Made by a program: the position numbers and the translations under genes. A stretch of 64,000 nucleotides of DNA from Heterobilharzia americana. Taxonomy: Eukaryota; Platyhelminthes; Trematoda; Strigeidida; Schistosomatidae. A model generated the notes under the pieces. The model saw only the letters and a list, made by a program, of their open reading frames with translations. It made no database searches and had not been told where the DNA came from. The first letter of the stretch is position 1; the number at the start of each line of letters is the position of its first letter. Shown one piece after another: positions 46,750 through 55,295 of this stretch. Where the stretch lies: positions 7,821,755 through 7,885,754 of the forward strand of contig OX104132.1 of assembly GCA_944470555.2 (NCBI GenBank), in the 5' to 3' direction.

Positions 46750-48240
46750 ATCACTAACACTACCATTACTTCTCTTATCAGTATATAAAAACGCTTCAAT
46801 AAATTCTGGAGGGTAGTTGTTAAGACAGTGTTTCTTTGATATGTTTCATTTCCTTATTCAGGTTTTCTGACCTACATCTACATATCGCCACCATACTTTT
46901 GAAATGGGTTGGAATGTTCCTCAACTGTCCATGAATGTGTCTGCTACGATCGGAAATATCGGAGATCCTATTGCTACTCTTTCTGTTTGTTCATGTATGT
47001 TGTCTGAAGATTTGAAAACTGTGGAAGTTAAGCAGAATCTTATCCCTAGTATAACTTCCTAAATCGAAACCTTAGTTCTTGTAACGAGTTCATGATCAGT
47101 CGCGAGTTCATTTCTGACTGCTTTAGTGGGTATATTTGAATAGAGGCTCGTCACATCAAAACTGACCATCTTTTCTCCATCCTCTAATTGTATATTATTT
47201 AGTCTGTGTTTCAATTCAGTTGAATTGGTGAACCTAGATTTTGACCGATTTCTAATAGGACATAGTATTGTTGTTGAATGCTTAGATAACTCATATATTG
47301 GTACGTCTCTAAAGTCAGCTATTGGCCTGGTAAGATAAGAACCTTAATGGTACAATGCATTCTACTAAGATTATTAGTTTTAGGGATTAAATTAAACCAC
47401 TATGACTCATCCTCAGATGGCCTCATTCTGCGTATTAGGGCAGCTGTGGACATTTTAATCTTATTCATAACTTCATCTGCCGGTTTTTTGATTTCTTCAT
47501 ATGTTCCTGTTTCGATAAGCCCATTGATTTTTCTCATAACTACTGTCGAGTTTCATTTGTCAGGTTCGGCAATCATCATACTATTGTCATTACTTAAATT
47601 TCTCAGCGCCAATATTTTCGGTCTCGTTAACTTCTTTCTCCTTTTTTTTTGGTGTTTTAGTGTCAGTGAATACGGTGCACCTACCTGATCAGCAGTTGGC
47701 TTATCTACTGAGCCTAATGCTACCTGTATGCTGGATATAACATCTTCAGGTTTGAGCTCAATGACTGCTACGTTGAAGTTTAGTTCTTTGTCGAGAACCT
47801 TTTTCGTTCGAGTTTAATTCCCTAGTTAAGAGAGTGACCACTCACTTCGTTCGATTGATGGTTGGTAGTGTCTCAATTGTAGCTTTATTCTTCTTCGTGA
47901 GGAATTTATCTTTCATTAGTTTTTTGAACTTTTTAGCGTGAGTCTTTCTGGACTTTTTGAAAGCAGCTGCTTTGGCTTTATTGGATGCTTCACCCAGAAG
48001 TTCCTAGTCTTTTCGGCTTACTATCTTCATCAGCATACATTTCAGGTGTTCAACTTCATTGCGGATACTGGGTAATTTCTTGATAATCCTGTGTAGTTCT
48101 CTTAGATACGGTCTGCTGACTTGTTGAATTGCTCTCTTCATTCTGTCTACAGGAATCGGAGTCCGCAGAAGAAGACGTTTAAGAATAATTTCCATTTTTA
48201 TCAATCGAACGTTAAAAATACGATGGTTTGTGTATCGTAC
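46750..48240 (-). pseudogene. Penelope-like reverse transcriptase, broken
   Basis: Minus-strand reading gives, in order, a basic N-terminal frame (48204-48004), LNFNVAVIELKPEDVISSIQ near 47780, MRKINGLIETGTYEEIKKP near 47500, MVSFDVTSLYSNIP (motif A, near 47165-47130), AIGSPIFPIVADTFMD (motif B, near 46975-46930) and WWRYVDV (motif C, near 46895-46875). The second Asp of motif C is changed to Val. This order and the FDV.SLY.NIP signature are specific to Penelope-like and telomerase-related enzymes. Frames shift several times. Confidence 0.75.
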
Positions 48241-49140
48241 TTCAGTTTATGAAAGTTGCGTCAGTTTATCGACTAGTCTTTGAACTGGAAAACCATAAGT
48301 TTCATTAATGCACCGTAAGTTCGAAGCAGGAGAACTAGCTTGGCTGAGGAATATCTCCTGGTCAGTGGAGTGTGAAATTTGACATCTACCATCATCACAG
48401 TATCACGAACAATTTGCATACAATCCACGATGCCTTTTGGCTCTAGATTTTTATTTATCGATTTCAGTGGGCATCCATTTTTGATCAGAACTTTTTAGTT
48501 CACCATCCATAGTATCTTCCACGAATATTTTGCTTACTGTTGAGGAGATACAACTTTAAAAATGAGTAAACTGTCAATTTCTGTAAACAGATCTATGAAC
48601 CGAATTGTTATACTCTATTTGGAGCTGAATATCAAGGAAGTTGAATTCGGAGTTCAATTCCGCTTCTAGAGTGAAGTCGAAAGAGTTATGAGCCCTTCTG
48701 TGACACGTTTTCGAGGTTCCTATTCTCATCACGAATAATAAAGGTATCCTCTACTTGTATCTTAGGATTATGAAGCTCTTTTATGTTCTTGACAAAATCA
48801 TGTTTTCTAGGCTTTCCGTAAGTCAGTCAGCTAAGAAAGGTCCTGGGGACTATCGCACTAAAACATCATCTATTTGTCTGCAAAGTACGTTGTTAAATCT
48901 AAAGTGTACGTCGAAAGTACACCCATGAAGAAGATCATTTGAGCAGTGACATGTGGTATTAAGTTTTACGCTGTGCGACTGGATGAAGTTACATGAAAAA
49001 CGAATGACTTCTGTTAATGGAAGGGATAACATGCAGAGAAATCATCCTCTGATAGATTGACATCCACTGATTCAATCAACAAATTAGAATGTATCACGCA
49101 GGTGGTGTTTCAAAATGTCATTCTTCACTGATTCAAATAT
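48241..49140. other. No gene recognised
   Basis: Could be the 5' part of the Penelope-like element at 46750-48240, but no motif was found. Confidence 0.35.
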
Positions 49141-49300
49141 CTCAACAAGTCACTTCTAGACTGAATGACTAAGCAGTCTAGGGAGAAGAATGCCAACCAG
49201 TGTGTCACTGGTTCGAACATTGCCCCATCCACCGAGTTTTTGGCAGCCAGGTAGTATGTTAGGCGTGGTTCATTGCCTGCTGCATGAGTGTGAATTAGAT
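49141..49300 (+). repeat. Possible tRNA-headed SINE fragment
   Basis: tgactaagcagtctaggg and cactggttcgaacattgcc look like degenerate A and B boxes. A similar arrangement (cacaggttcaaactc..ccatctattcgg..acccggtagc) is at 60065-60125. Weak support only. Confidence 0.3.
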
Positions 49301-50235
49301 TACAGAGTGTGTTTTATTCGTTCGTTCGTTCGACTTCATGGTAAGGAGAATGGTTCATGCGTGAAATCGGATGATAGGAAACGCCTTCTTTATGCACTTT
49401 GGGTAGAGATCGGAGGACCTGATAGGGGGTTTATTCGTAGAGTTAAGTGCTAATCATTGCTTTAAATATCATTTTCTTCCATTTTTGGAGAACTGAAGCT
49501 CTCTTACATCGGCAGGATCTTTCTGAACTGTCCGCTATGAAAATTGGTTTCCATCAAACGATAGCATGTTGGAATTTATCTCTATTACCCAATTAATTCA
49601 GCAGAAATATTCCAACTGTGTCGTCAGAGAGGACCACGACTGAGTTTTCATTTTTCTGCAGCTCCCTTGGCTTGATTTCAGTTTTCCTTCCATTGATGAT
49701 TTGTCGACGACTGGATTTTCTACTAGCATAATCCCTACAGACATTACAAAAACAGTTGATTTCAGTCGGTCAAGATCCTTTAAATGAGACTGGAACTTGG
49801 TCTTTCTTTTGAATAGTTCGATTATGGAATCGTGCTTCTGCATAAATCTTATTTATTTTGATGTTGTTTTACAGAAATGTGGCCGAAAGTAGAAGATCTA
49901 CAGGGATATAGCTGACCGGTTAAAAAAGTTTTTTTTCCTTTTAGAATAGTGTTACTTCATACGAAATTCCTTTGGATACGCGTTTTGAACATAGTAACTA
50001 CTATTTATCACACTGTGTATAAGTATGTGTTCATTTAGAGATGCGTGTAGAGTATTCAGTTAATGAGTCCTAATGAAGGAAGTACATTACTTAAGTTCTA
50101 CTTAAACTCCACCTTCCTACAAGGCATTTTTTAATCTTTTTCGTTCACACTTGCTACAACACCATTTTCTTTAGCCTAACGACATATGAGTTCCTGTACG
50201 GGTGCCTCAATATTGTCAGTATTTTGAAATTTGAT
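49301..50235. other. No gene recognised
   Basis: Contains a tiny TTCG repeat near 49318 and open frames without motif. Confidence 0.4.
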
Positions 50236-50239
50236 ATTA

Positions 50240-50340
50240 ACGATGGATAGTGTTTAAGCAGTGGGATCCAGCTTCACTAGTGTTCCGTTCTATCTGGAAC
50301 TCGTCAACTGGGTGCTATTCTTACTGAGACTCGAGAAACA
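50240..50340 (-). mobile_element. SM-alpha-like hammerhead SINE, type A copy 5
   Basis: Minus strand 50309-50250: CCCAGTTGACGAGTTCCAGATAGAAC then GGAAC and, after a short gap, AAGCTGGATCCCACTGC. Stem II (GTTC/GAAC) is perfect, but C3 is U and GAAA reads GGAA. Confidence 0.55.
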
Positions 50341-50485
50341 AGACCACTCATTGGCAGGCAGGTAAATCCAGAGATGACGTGTCAAGCTGGACTCCACTAC
50401 CAGCCATTTTCTATTCTGGATATGAAAAATGAAAGTGCCGGCGATATCAAGGCATCTACACATGAACCCATATATGCCAATAGTG
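50311..50485 (+). mobile_element. SM-alpha-like SINE, type A copy 6, core deleted
   Basis: A plus-strand unit beginning in the B-box region (actgagactcgagaaac) overlaps head-to-head with copy 5. The hammerhead is reduced to AATCCAG..ATGACGTGTCAAGCTGGACTCCACT: stem I and cleavage region survive, while stem II and GAAA are deleted. Confidence 0.5.
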
Positions 50486-50924
50486 GCAGACCAGTTTGGT
50501 CCAATCAATGATATGTGTACAAAATTCAGGTTGTGAAAGCGCAACGATATCAAGCATCATACTTTGTGTTCTACTTACTGTCCGATGTTGGGAGATGGAA
50601 ATAAGCTACATGACTAATCATATGGGTGAATTTTGTCTACAAGGTCTTGCAACTATGTAAAAGATTAACCAAATGTGATGTCAGCATTAGCGGTGAATTC
50701 AAAAAATCACAAGATTCAGAAGATTATCGTTAGACAGAGAGATAATAGACTCATTTTATTTACTTTAGAAACCGTTTCGCTGAAGCAGACGTATTCATCA
50801 TTTACAGGTGGGAAGTGAATAAAAAAACCAGGTGATGCATACCAATGTTATGAATGTTTTCTAATCGCAGTAGTTCTCAAAGATCATTCACAACTTCTAT
50901 GTAAACAAATTTAATTTGATTTTT
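50486..50924. other. No gene recognised
   Basis: Flank between SINE copies. Confidence 0.4.
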
Positions 50925-51080
50925 CCAAAACAAAACACAATGATCTGATTTGTGGTCAGTTAGAGTGGGATCTAAGAGGCACGTTTCATCTCATACGGGA
51001 ATTATGAATCAGGAATGTACCTACATCCCAATCAATGATGGTGTTCCGACCGAAACTTGAAGCCACATATATGTCAGCAA
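50925..51080 (-). mobile_element. SM-alpha-like SINE, type A copy 7, degenerate
   Basis: Minus strand: a B-box-like aagtttcggtcggaac, GGGATGTAGGTACATTCC, a degraded core (CTGATTCATA), ATGAAACGTGCCTC and TTAGATCCCACT. Order and spacing fit type A, but most core positions are lost. Confidence 0.4.
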
Positions 51081-51394
51081 GACAACCTATGTATGTGTTA
51101 GCAATATCTTGACATTGGTAATAATAACAAGAAATATCAAATAGTTTAGAAATGTAGAACTTTTGTCAGTGTTTTCAACTAGATAAAAGAAAAAAAATCT
51201 TAATTCAAAAGGTTCAGTTCGAATAGTATACTCCACAAAATGATGCAGTGTAGTAATGTGCCTATGAATAGATAGGATGTAGGCTGCATTAGCATACATC
51301 TCAGAGAGTTCTCAGCAAAATAATACTTGTGTTACTCTCAATGTTGTGATTCTAGCTTCCTCAATGAATTAGTAAGAATTCAAGTATCAAGGTA
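51081..51394. other. No gene recognised
   Basis: AT-rich. Confidence 0.4.
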
Positions 51395-51590
51395 GTATTC
51401 ATCATGGGCTGACATCAGTTGGAGTTCCACTGAAAACATGGGGACACCGGACAGCTGTTTCGTCGTGGTGTGAGACTCCTCAGTGGTGCTCATCCATGGC
51501 CCAGCTAGGGATCGAATCCAAGACTATCTGGCGTAGTAGCGAGTATGTTAACCATTGGGCCGCTGTGTCGCAATCCAGTAGTTCGGTTTT
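51395..51590 (-). mobile_element. Hammerhead SINE, type B copy 4
   Basis: Minus strand: an A-box-like acagcggcccaatggttaac (51566-51547), a B box gattcgatccc (near 51518-51507), then the hammerhead at 51490-51443, then the shared 3' part ending in caactgatgtca. This is the copy whose hammerhead core best matches the consensus in the window. Confidence 0.7.
51443..51490 (-). ncRNA. Hammerhead ribozyme motif, full consensus core
   Basis: Minus strand: GCACCA, CTGAGGA (C3 U4 G5 A6 N7 G8 A9), stem II GTC..GAC closed by G-C, GAAA, ACAGCTGT as stem III with the GTC cleavage triplet, then CGGTGTC. Stem I pairs CACC with GGTG after one A-C mismatch next to the core. Stem II has only three pairs. Stem III is a palindrome that folds poorly in one molecule but perfectly between two. 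Confidence 0.65.
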
Positions 51591-52234
51591 TCTCCTTCTA
51601 TCAACTCGCTATATACCGCTACCGTCATTCGAATGGCTCTAAAAGACCAGCTATGTAACCGTTCCTAGGTGACTTGTCAAAGAAACAAAGTTTCTAGCCT
51701 AAATACTAATAACTAATAGATGATTTTAGGCGTGACTCTAAAGGTCATCCTAGCAACTAGTAAAATAACTAGTTCACTATCATGATTATATGAAGAAGTT
51801 ATTTAAGTGTATTAAATGATACAACATCTAAAAAATGTTATAACAATGACGGATAAACTTACTGAGGTGGCCTTTATTGACGTTGATATGTTAATGACTG
51901 CCTCGTTGAATACGTGTAAGTAACAGATACAAGTTGTGCTCACTGCTCATTCTTCCACATCTACGAGTGTATGCCTCAACTAGACACAAGACAAGATTAT
52001 ACCACCTACTGTATCATCAGTTCTATTTCCTTTTGGAGTAAAGCTCATTTGTTTATACACACAATATACAGTAAATTACAACCAGGCGAAAAAGCCATTT
52101 AGTTTGAAAAATGGCTGATACACTTCACTGTCAAATAACAACTAGTATGGAGGTTTCTGGGGTCTTATCGACTTCAAGGTAGCATGTCTGTACCATAAAA
52201 TAACAAAGTAGGCAATTTCAAACCAACGGATTGA
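51591..52234. other. No gene recognised
   Basis: AT-rich. Locally repeated taactag strings near 51700-51780 only. Confidence 0.4.
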
Positions 52235-52430
52235 GACCCAGGGAGTCGGTGGTAGCGTGGTTGACACTTTAGGTCTTAGGTTCGATCTCTTTTAGGATCG
52301 TTGGCGGGCACCACGAAAGAGTCTCATCCCAGGATGAAACAGCTGTCCAGTGCTCTCAGGTTTCAGAGGTTATTCAGCTGATGCCAAGTCGGGATGAATG
52401 CTGCATTGAAACAACAACTTTTGAATGGTA
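52235..52430 (+). mobile_element. Hammerhead SINE, type B copy 5
   Basis: An A box (ggtagcgtggttgacac, 52250-52266) and a B box (ggttcgatctc, 52279-52289) precede a hammerhead-like segment at 52309-52356. The first core is lost (ACGAAAGA), while GAAA, ACAGCTGT, GTC and CAGTGCTC remain. The 3' part (tcaggtttcagaggttattcagctgatg) is shared with the other type B copies. Confidence 0.6.
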
Positions 52431-52529
52431 AGTTCGTGGAACAGTAGTCACCGGTTAGAATGGAAGCTTTCAAATGTGAATGCAAAACAATGTTAGCAAT
52501 CAACTGTGTGAAACTTCTTCTTAAAGATG

Positions 52530-52830
52530 ATGACAAAGTAGTTGAACTAAATGTATCCTGGCTGAATTCCGCACTTTTCTTTCTTTCGTAAGAACAGCTG
52601 GAAAGTCGACATTATTTTGTTTCAACCACGTATCCACGTAACCTTTACTTCCCACTGAAAATGGACACAAGATTGATTTCGGCAATGTTGACATGTTAGC
52701 AAAAGCTTTTCATCCTGATAGACAAAGATTAACTTCAGAATCCCTGGATATTTTAACGTCAACAAATGCTTTAAACAGAAAGGAAGGAATACATTTGTCG
52801 CCCATCTGACAGACTCTATCTCGTTAAAAT
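52530..52830 (-). other. Possible unidentified coding exon
   Basis: On the minus strand an acceptor-like CCATTTTCAG near 52660 is followed by a frame with GSKGYVDTWLKQNNVDFPAV, which looks protein-like. An upstream frame (LTLKYPGILKLIFVYQDEK) in another phase runs into it. I do not recognise the family. It could equally be old transposon sequence. Confidence 0.2.
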
Positions 52831-53092
52831 CATTAAACAAGGTCGACATTTCAGATTGAACTTCTAAAAACAAACCAACAAACAATATCGACCAATTATT
52901 GTTAATGTATAAGCATGTTTTCCATACTTGCATACAATAAACAAGGAACAACATACATTTTTCATAACATTTATACACATACATACAGACACTTTGATTA
53001 TTGAACTGTCTTTGATGACCAATGAGAAAGACTGGATGAATTTATGATCACTAGTTAGAAATAATCAGTGTGAACAGGAAATCAGCTAACCA

Positions 53093-53245
53093 TTGGCGTG
53101 CCCACTGCTGACGTGTCCCATACTAGTGGGAAGAAACATCTGTCCAGTGCTCTCAGGTTTCCAATGTTCCTCCAACTGATGTCAGTCCACAATGAATACC
53201 AACTTGAAAAATCACTAAATCCCCACAAACCTCCAAATTATAGTG
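53093..53245 (+). mobile_element. Hammerhead SINE, type B copy 6, 5'-truncated
   Basis: Begins within stem I of the hammerhead (53103-53150): CACTG, CTGACGT (A9 changed to T), a strong stem II (TCCCA/TGGGA), GAAAC, ATCTGTC and CAGTGC. The shared 3' part follows (caggtttccaatgttcctccaactgatgtcag). The tRNA-like head is missing. Confidence 0.6.
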
Positions 53246-53318
53246 GTGTAAAGACAGAAATTCCTACATGTACCTTTTGACAGAATATATATTTTGTTTT
53301 TGAATTGGAATCCGTATA

Positions 53319-53361
53319 TTCTGCTGAGGAAGCTGTGGCATACAAAGCGAAACGTCCAGAA
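53319..53361 (+). ncRNA. Penelope-type hammerhead ribozyme motif
   Basis: TTCTG, CTGAGGA, a stem II GCTGTG/CAAAGC with one G-A mismatch (an extra A precedes it), GAAA, CGTC and CAGAA. Stem I is five perfect pairs (TTCTG/CAGAA), and stem III is reduced to ACGT before the GTC cleavage triplet. Hammerheads with such minimal stem III are known from the terminal repeats of Penelope-like elements. Penelope coding sequence is not visible next to it, so it may be a solo terminal repeat. It lies 230 bases upstream of the sulfotransferase start codon. Confidence 0.55.
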
Positions 53362-53469
53362 AAATCTTTTGATTTTCTGAACACGGGATTATTTTAAAAG
53401 TTACCTATGTAGGACGTGTTTATTTACAATTCACCGATTTAAGGTCAAACTCATAATTCAACCACATGA

Positions 53470-53550
53470 CTGTTTATTGGACTATAATTTGATTGGTTGA
53501 TACTAATTACAACCAACTATAAAGGGGTGTGCAATTGAAATAACCTTGAG
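53470..53550 (+). promoter_or_regulatory. Putative core promoter of the sulfotransferase gene
   Basis: TATAAAGG at 53518-53525 lies 69 bases before the start codon. Two ATTGG boxes (inverted CCAAT) lie at 53476-53480 and 53492-53496. This spacing is that of a TATA promoter with transcription starting near 53548. No experimental support. Confidence 0.5.
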
Positions 53551-53593
53551 GGAATATAAAGTGGAAACCGAAGGGCGTGTTAATTTTTTAATC

Positions 53594-53905
53594 ATGGATT
53601 GTGAAGATGAAGTAACGCCTCTTGTTATTATAGGCGCAGGCCTAGGTCGTACTGGAACCAATAGTTTAAAAATAGCTTTGGAATTGCTTTACAAAAAGCC
53701 ATGCTATCATTTAAAAGAGATATACTTATATCGACACTCACATATCGCAAAATGGATGGAACTTGATAGAAGACTTAAAGAATCACCCGATAAAAAACTA
53801 GACAAAGCTTTATGTCACCAAATTTTCCGGGGATATATAGCTGCAGTTGATCACCCTGCATGTGTATACTATAAAGAATTGCTGGAGTTATATCCAAATG
53901 CGAAA
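53594..53905 (+). CDS. Sulfotransferase (oxamniquine-activating type), first coding exon
   Basis: ATG at 53594 starts MDCEDEVTPLVIIGAGLGR, followed by TGTNSLKIALELLYKKPCYH and, at the end, YYKELLELYPNAK. GAGLGRTGTNSL is the PAPS-binding loop of this family. The whole exon reads like the N-terminal ~104 residues of schistosome SULT-OR proteins, cytosolic enzymes that transfer sulfate from PAPS and activate the drug oxamniquine. The exon ends in phase 0 at AAA|GTAAGT (53906). Reading through gives a stop within five codons, which supports a real donor. The usual protein is about 250 residues, so the remaining exon(s) must lie downstream, and none was found before 64000. The usual Pro of the GLPRTGT loop is Gly here. 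No frame defect is visible. Confidence 0.85.
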
Positions 53906-54611
53906 GTAAGTCTTAAATAGGCTTTTTCATGGTATAATCCTATGCATTATCTCCTGTTTTGTACCATTTAATAACTTGCGCAATTAAAGAGTAGATGTGT
54001 ATGATCATTCATTATTTAATGACCATTACTAAGTTTGCATACATCGCTTGTCTTTCATGAAATCACCAAGTTGGTAACACAGTCCTAAGAAAAAAGACAA
54101 GTCACTTGAATGGTTTTTTTTAGCGCACATCTAGTCATCGTTTGCCTCGTCAAATAAGCTTAGGTTAGAGAGAAGTTGAAGCTAACCAGACTAAAAAATG
54201 TACGAAGTCGTTGACTGTTGTTCGTAGCCCTGTAGGCAAGTGCAAACTTCTTGATTGTTGTCCGCGTGCTACTGAAGTCAGTGGTTAAAGACTCAAGATG
54301 CAGATGTTTCCACTCATCACTTTCATCTGAATTTTCACATCACTTTTCGTTGGCTGGTTTACTATCACCATTTTGAATGAATTTCCAAGATATTGATTTA
54401 CTTACTTCCTATTTTTCTGTCTTCTTTCTTCGTTGCATGTTTATGTAAAGGCTGGCAACTTGGTCTGTTGTTCAGTGTTGCCAGGTTCGTGATTGTTATT
54501 AACTAACTGACACATCTTAGAATATGTATATGTATTCAGATGCAGAACTGTAGCTCATTAATGTAGGCACTAAACATTAGACCAGTGGGTCACCCTTTCG
54601 ACCCATTGGTT
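53906..54611 (+). other. Sulfotransferase intron, proximal part
   Basis: Starts with GTAAGT. Contains no recognisable element up to the old RTE fragment. The intron appears to run beyond the window (more than 10 kb), unlike the micro-introns of the 5-7 kb gene. Confidence 0.5.
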
Positions 54612-54974
54612 TAAAGTTGAGTTTGGCATGCATTTTGCACTTGTCAGATGTAAGATAATGCTTCAAGAGTGGTTTTAGAATTACTCCTGATATAAAGATA
54701 TGGAGTGAATTGATTGAATTCGTCGACTACTTCACCTACTCGGGGAGTTGCACCACTTGGAATGTGCTGGTTACTAACGAAATCTCAGCCTGAATACAGA
54801 AGGATCGTTTGACCTTTGCCAGCTAATAAGGTGCGCGATTATCTATCAGGGTACGAGCATACTGCACTGCAGTCCATTCTGTCCTGTTATGCGACTGTAA
54901 GATATGGCTATCAGAAGTAGATAAACTAAAGGAACTACAGTGTTTTGACTATAAGTATCTTCGTAGCATTGTTT
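54612..54974 (+). mobile_element. Old Perere-3/SR3-like RTE fragment, left half
   Basis: FGMHFALVRCKIMLQEW near 54625-54672 and the DYFTYSG block near 54725 match residues just after YADD in the intact element, with stops. Similarity continues to cttcgtagcattg, where the intact RTE is inserted. The rest resumes after 58934. Confidence 0.75.
54963..54974 (+). repeat. Target-site duplication, left
   Basis: gtagcattgttt, repeated exactly at 58923-58934 around the intact RTE. Confidence 0.9.
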
Positions 54975-55040
54975 CCCGACCGATAGCTGCTACCTTGACG
55001 TGGTGGTCGGGCTTGCATATCACAATGACCCAACGAGCTA
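54975..55040 (+). ncRNA. 5'-terminal fold, possible HDV-like ribozyme
   Basis: Starting at the first base of the element: CCCGA(CC), GATAGCTG, CTACC, TTGACGT, GGTGG, TCGGG, then about 24 bases and AGCTAT. CCCGA pairs with TCGGG, CTACC with GGTGG, and ATAGCT with the later AGCTAT. The order 1-2-3-3'-1'-2' is the nested pseudoknot order of HDV-like ribozymes, which in RTE and R2 elements cut exactly at the 5' end. First base C instead of G and an unclear P4 are points against it. Confidence 0.4.
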
Positions 55041-55295
55041 TGCTGGTGGAACGCTTGTTCCCTCGAGGTCCTACCATACCAGAAAGGTCTGTTGGGTAGT
55101 GGTTAGACGAAAAGCAGTTACCGTCATAGTGTAAATTGCTATACTATGATGGGGGTCTGAGGGCGAAGTCGTACTGCTGCTAGCTGGATGGGGTGTGACA
55201 GCAGTAAGGTGTTTCCCTTGGATGACCAGCAGTGCCAAGCTGATGCTGCCTTCTCAGTGGAAGGGGGGGTTAGAAAAGGTCGGCCCCAAAAATAA

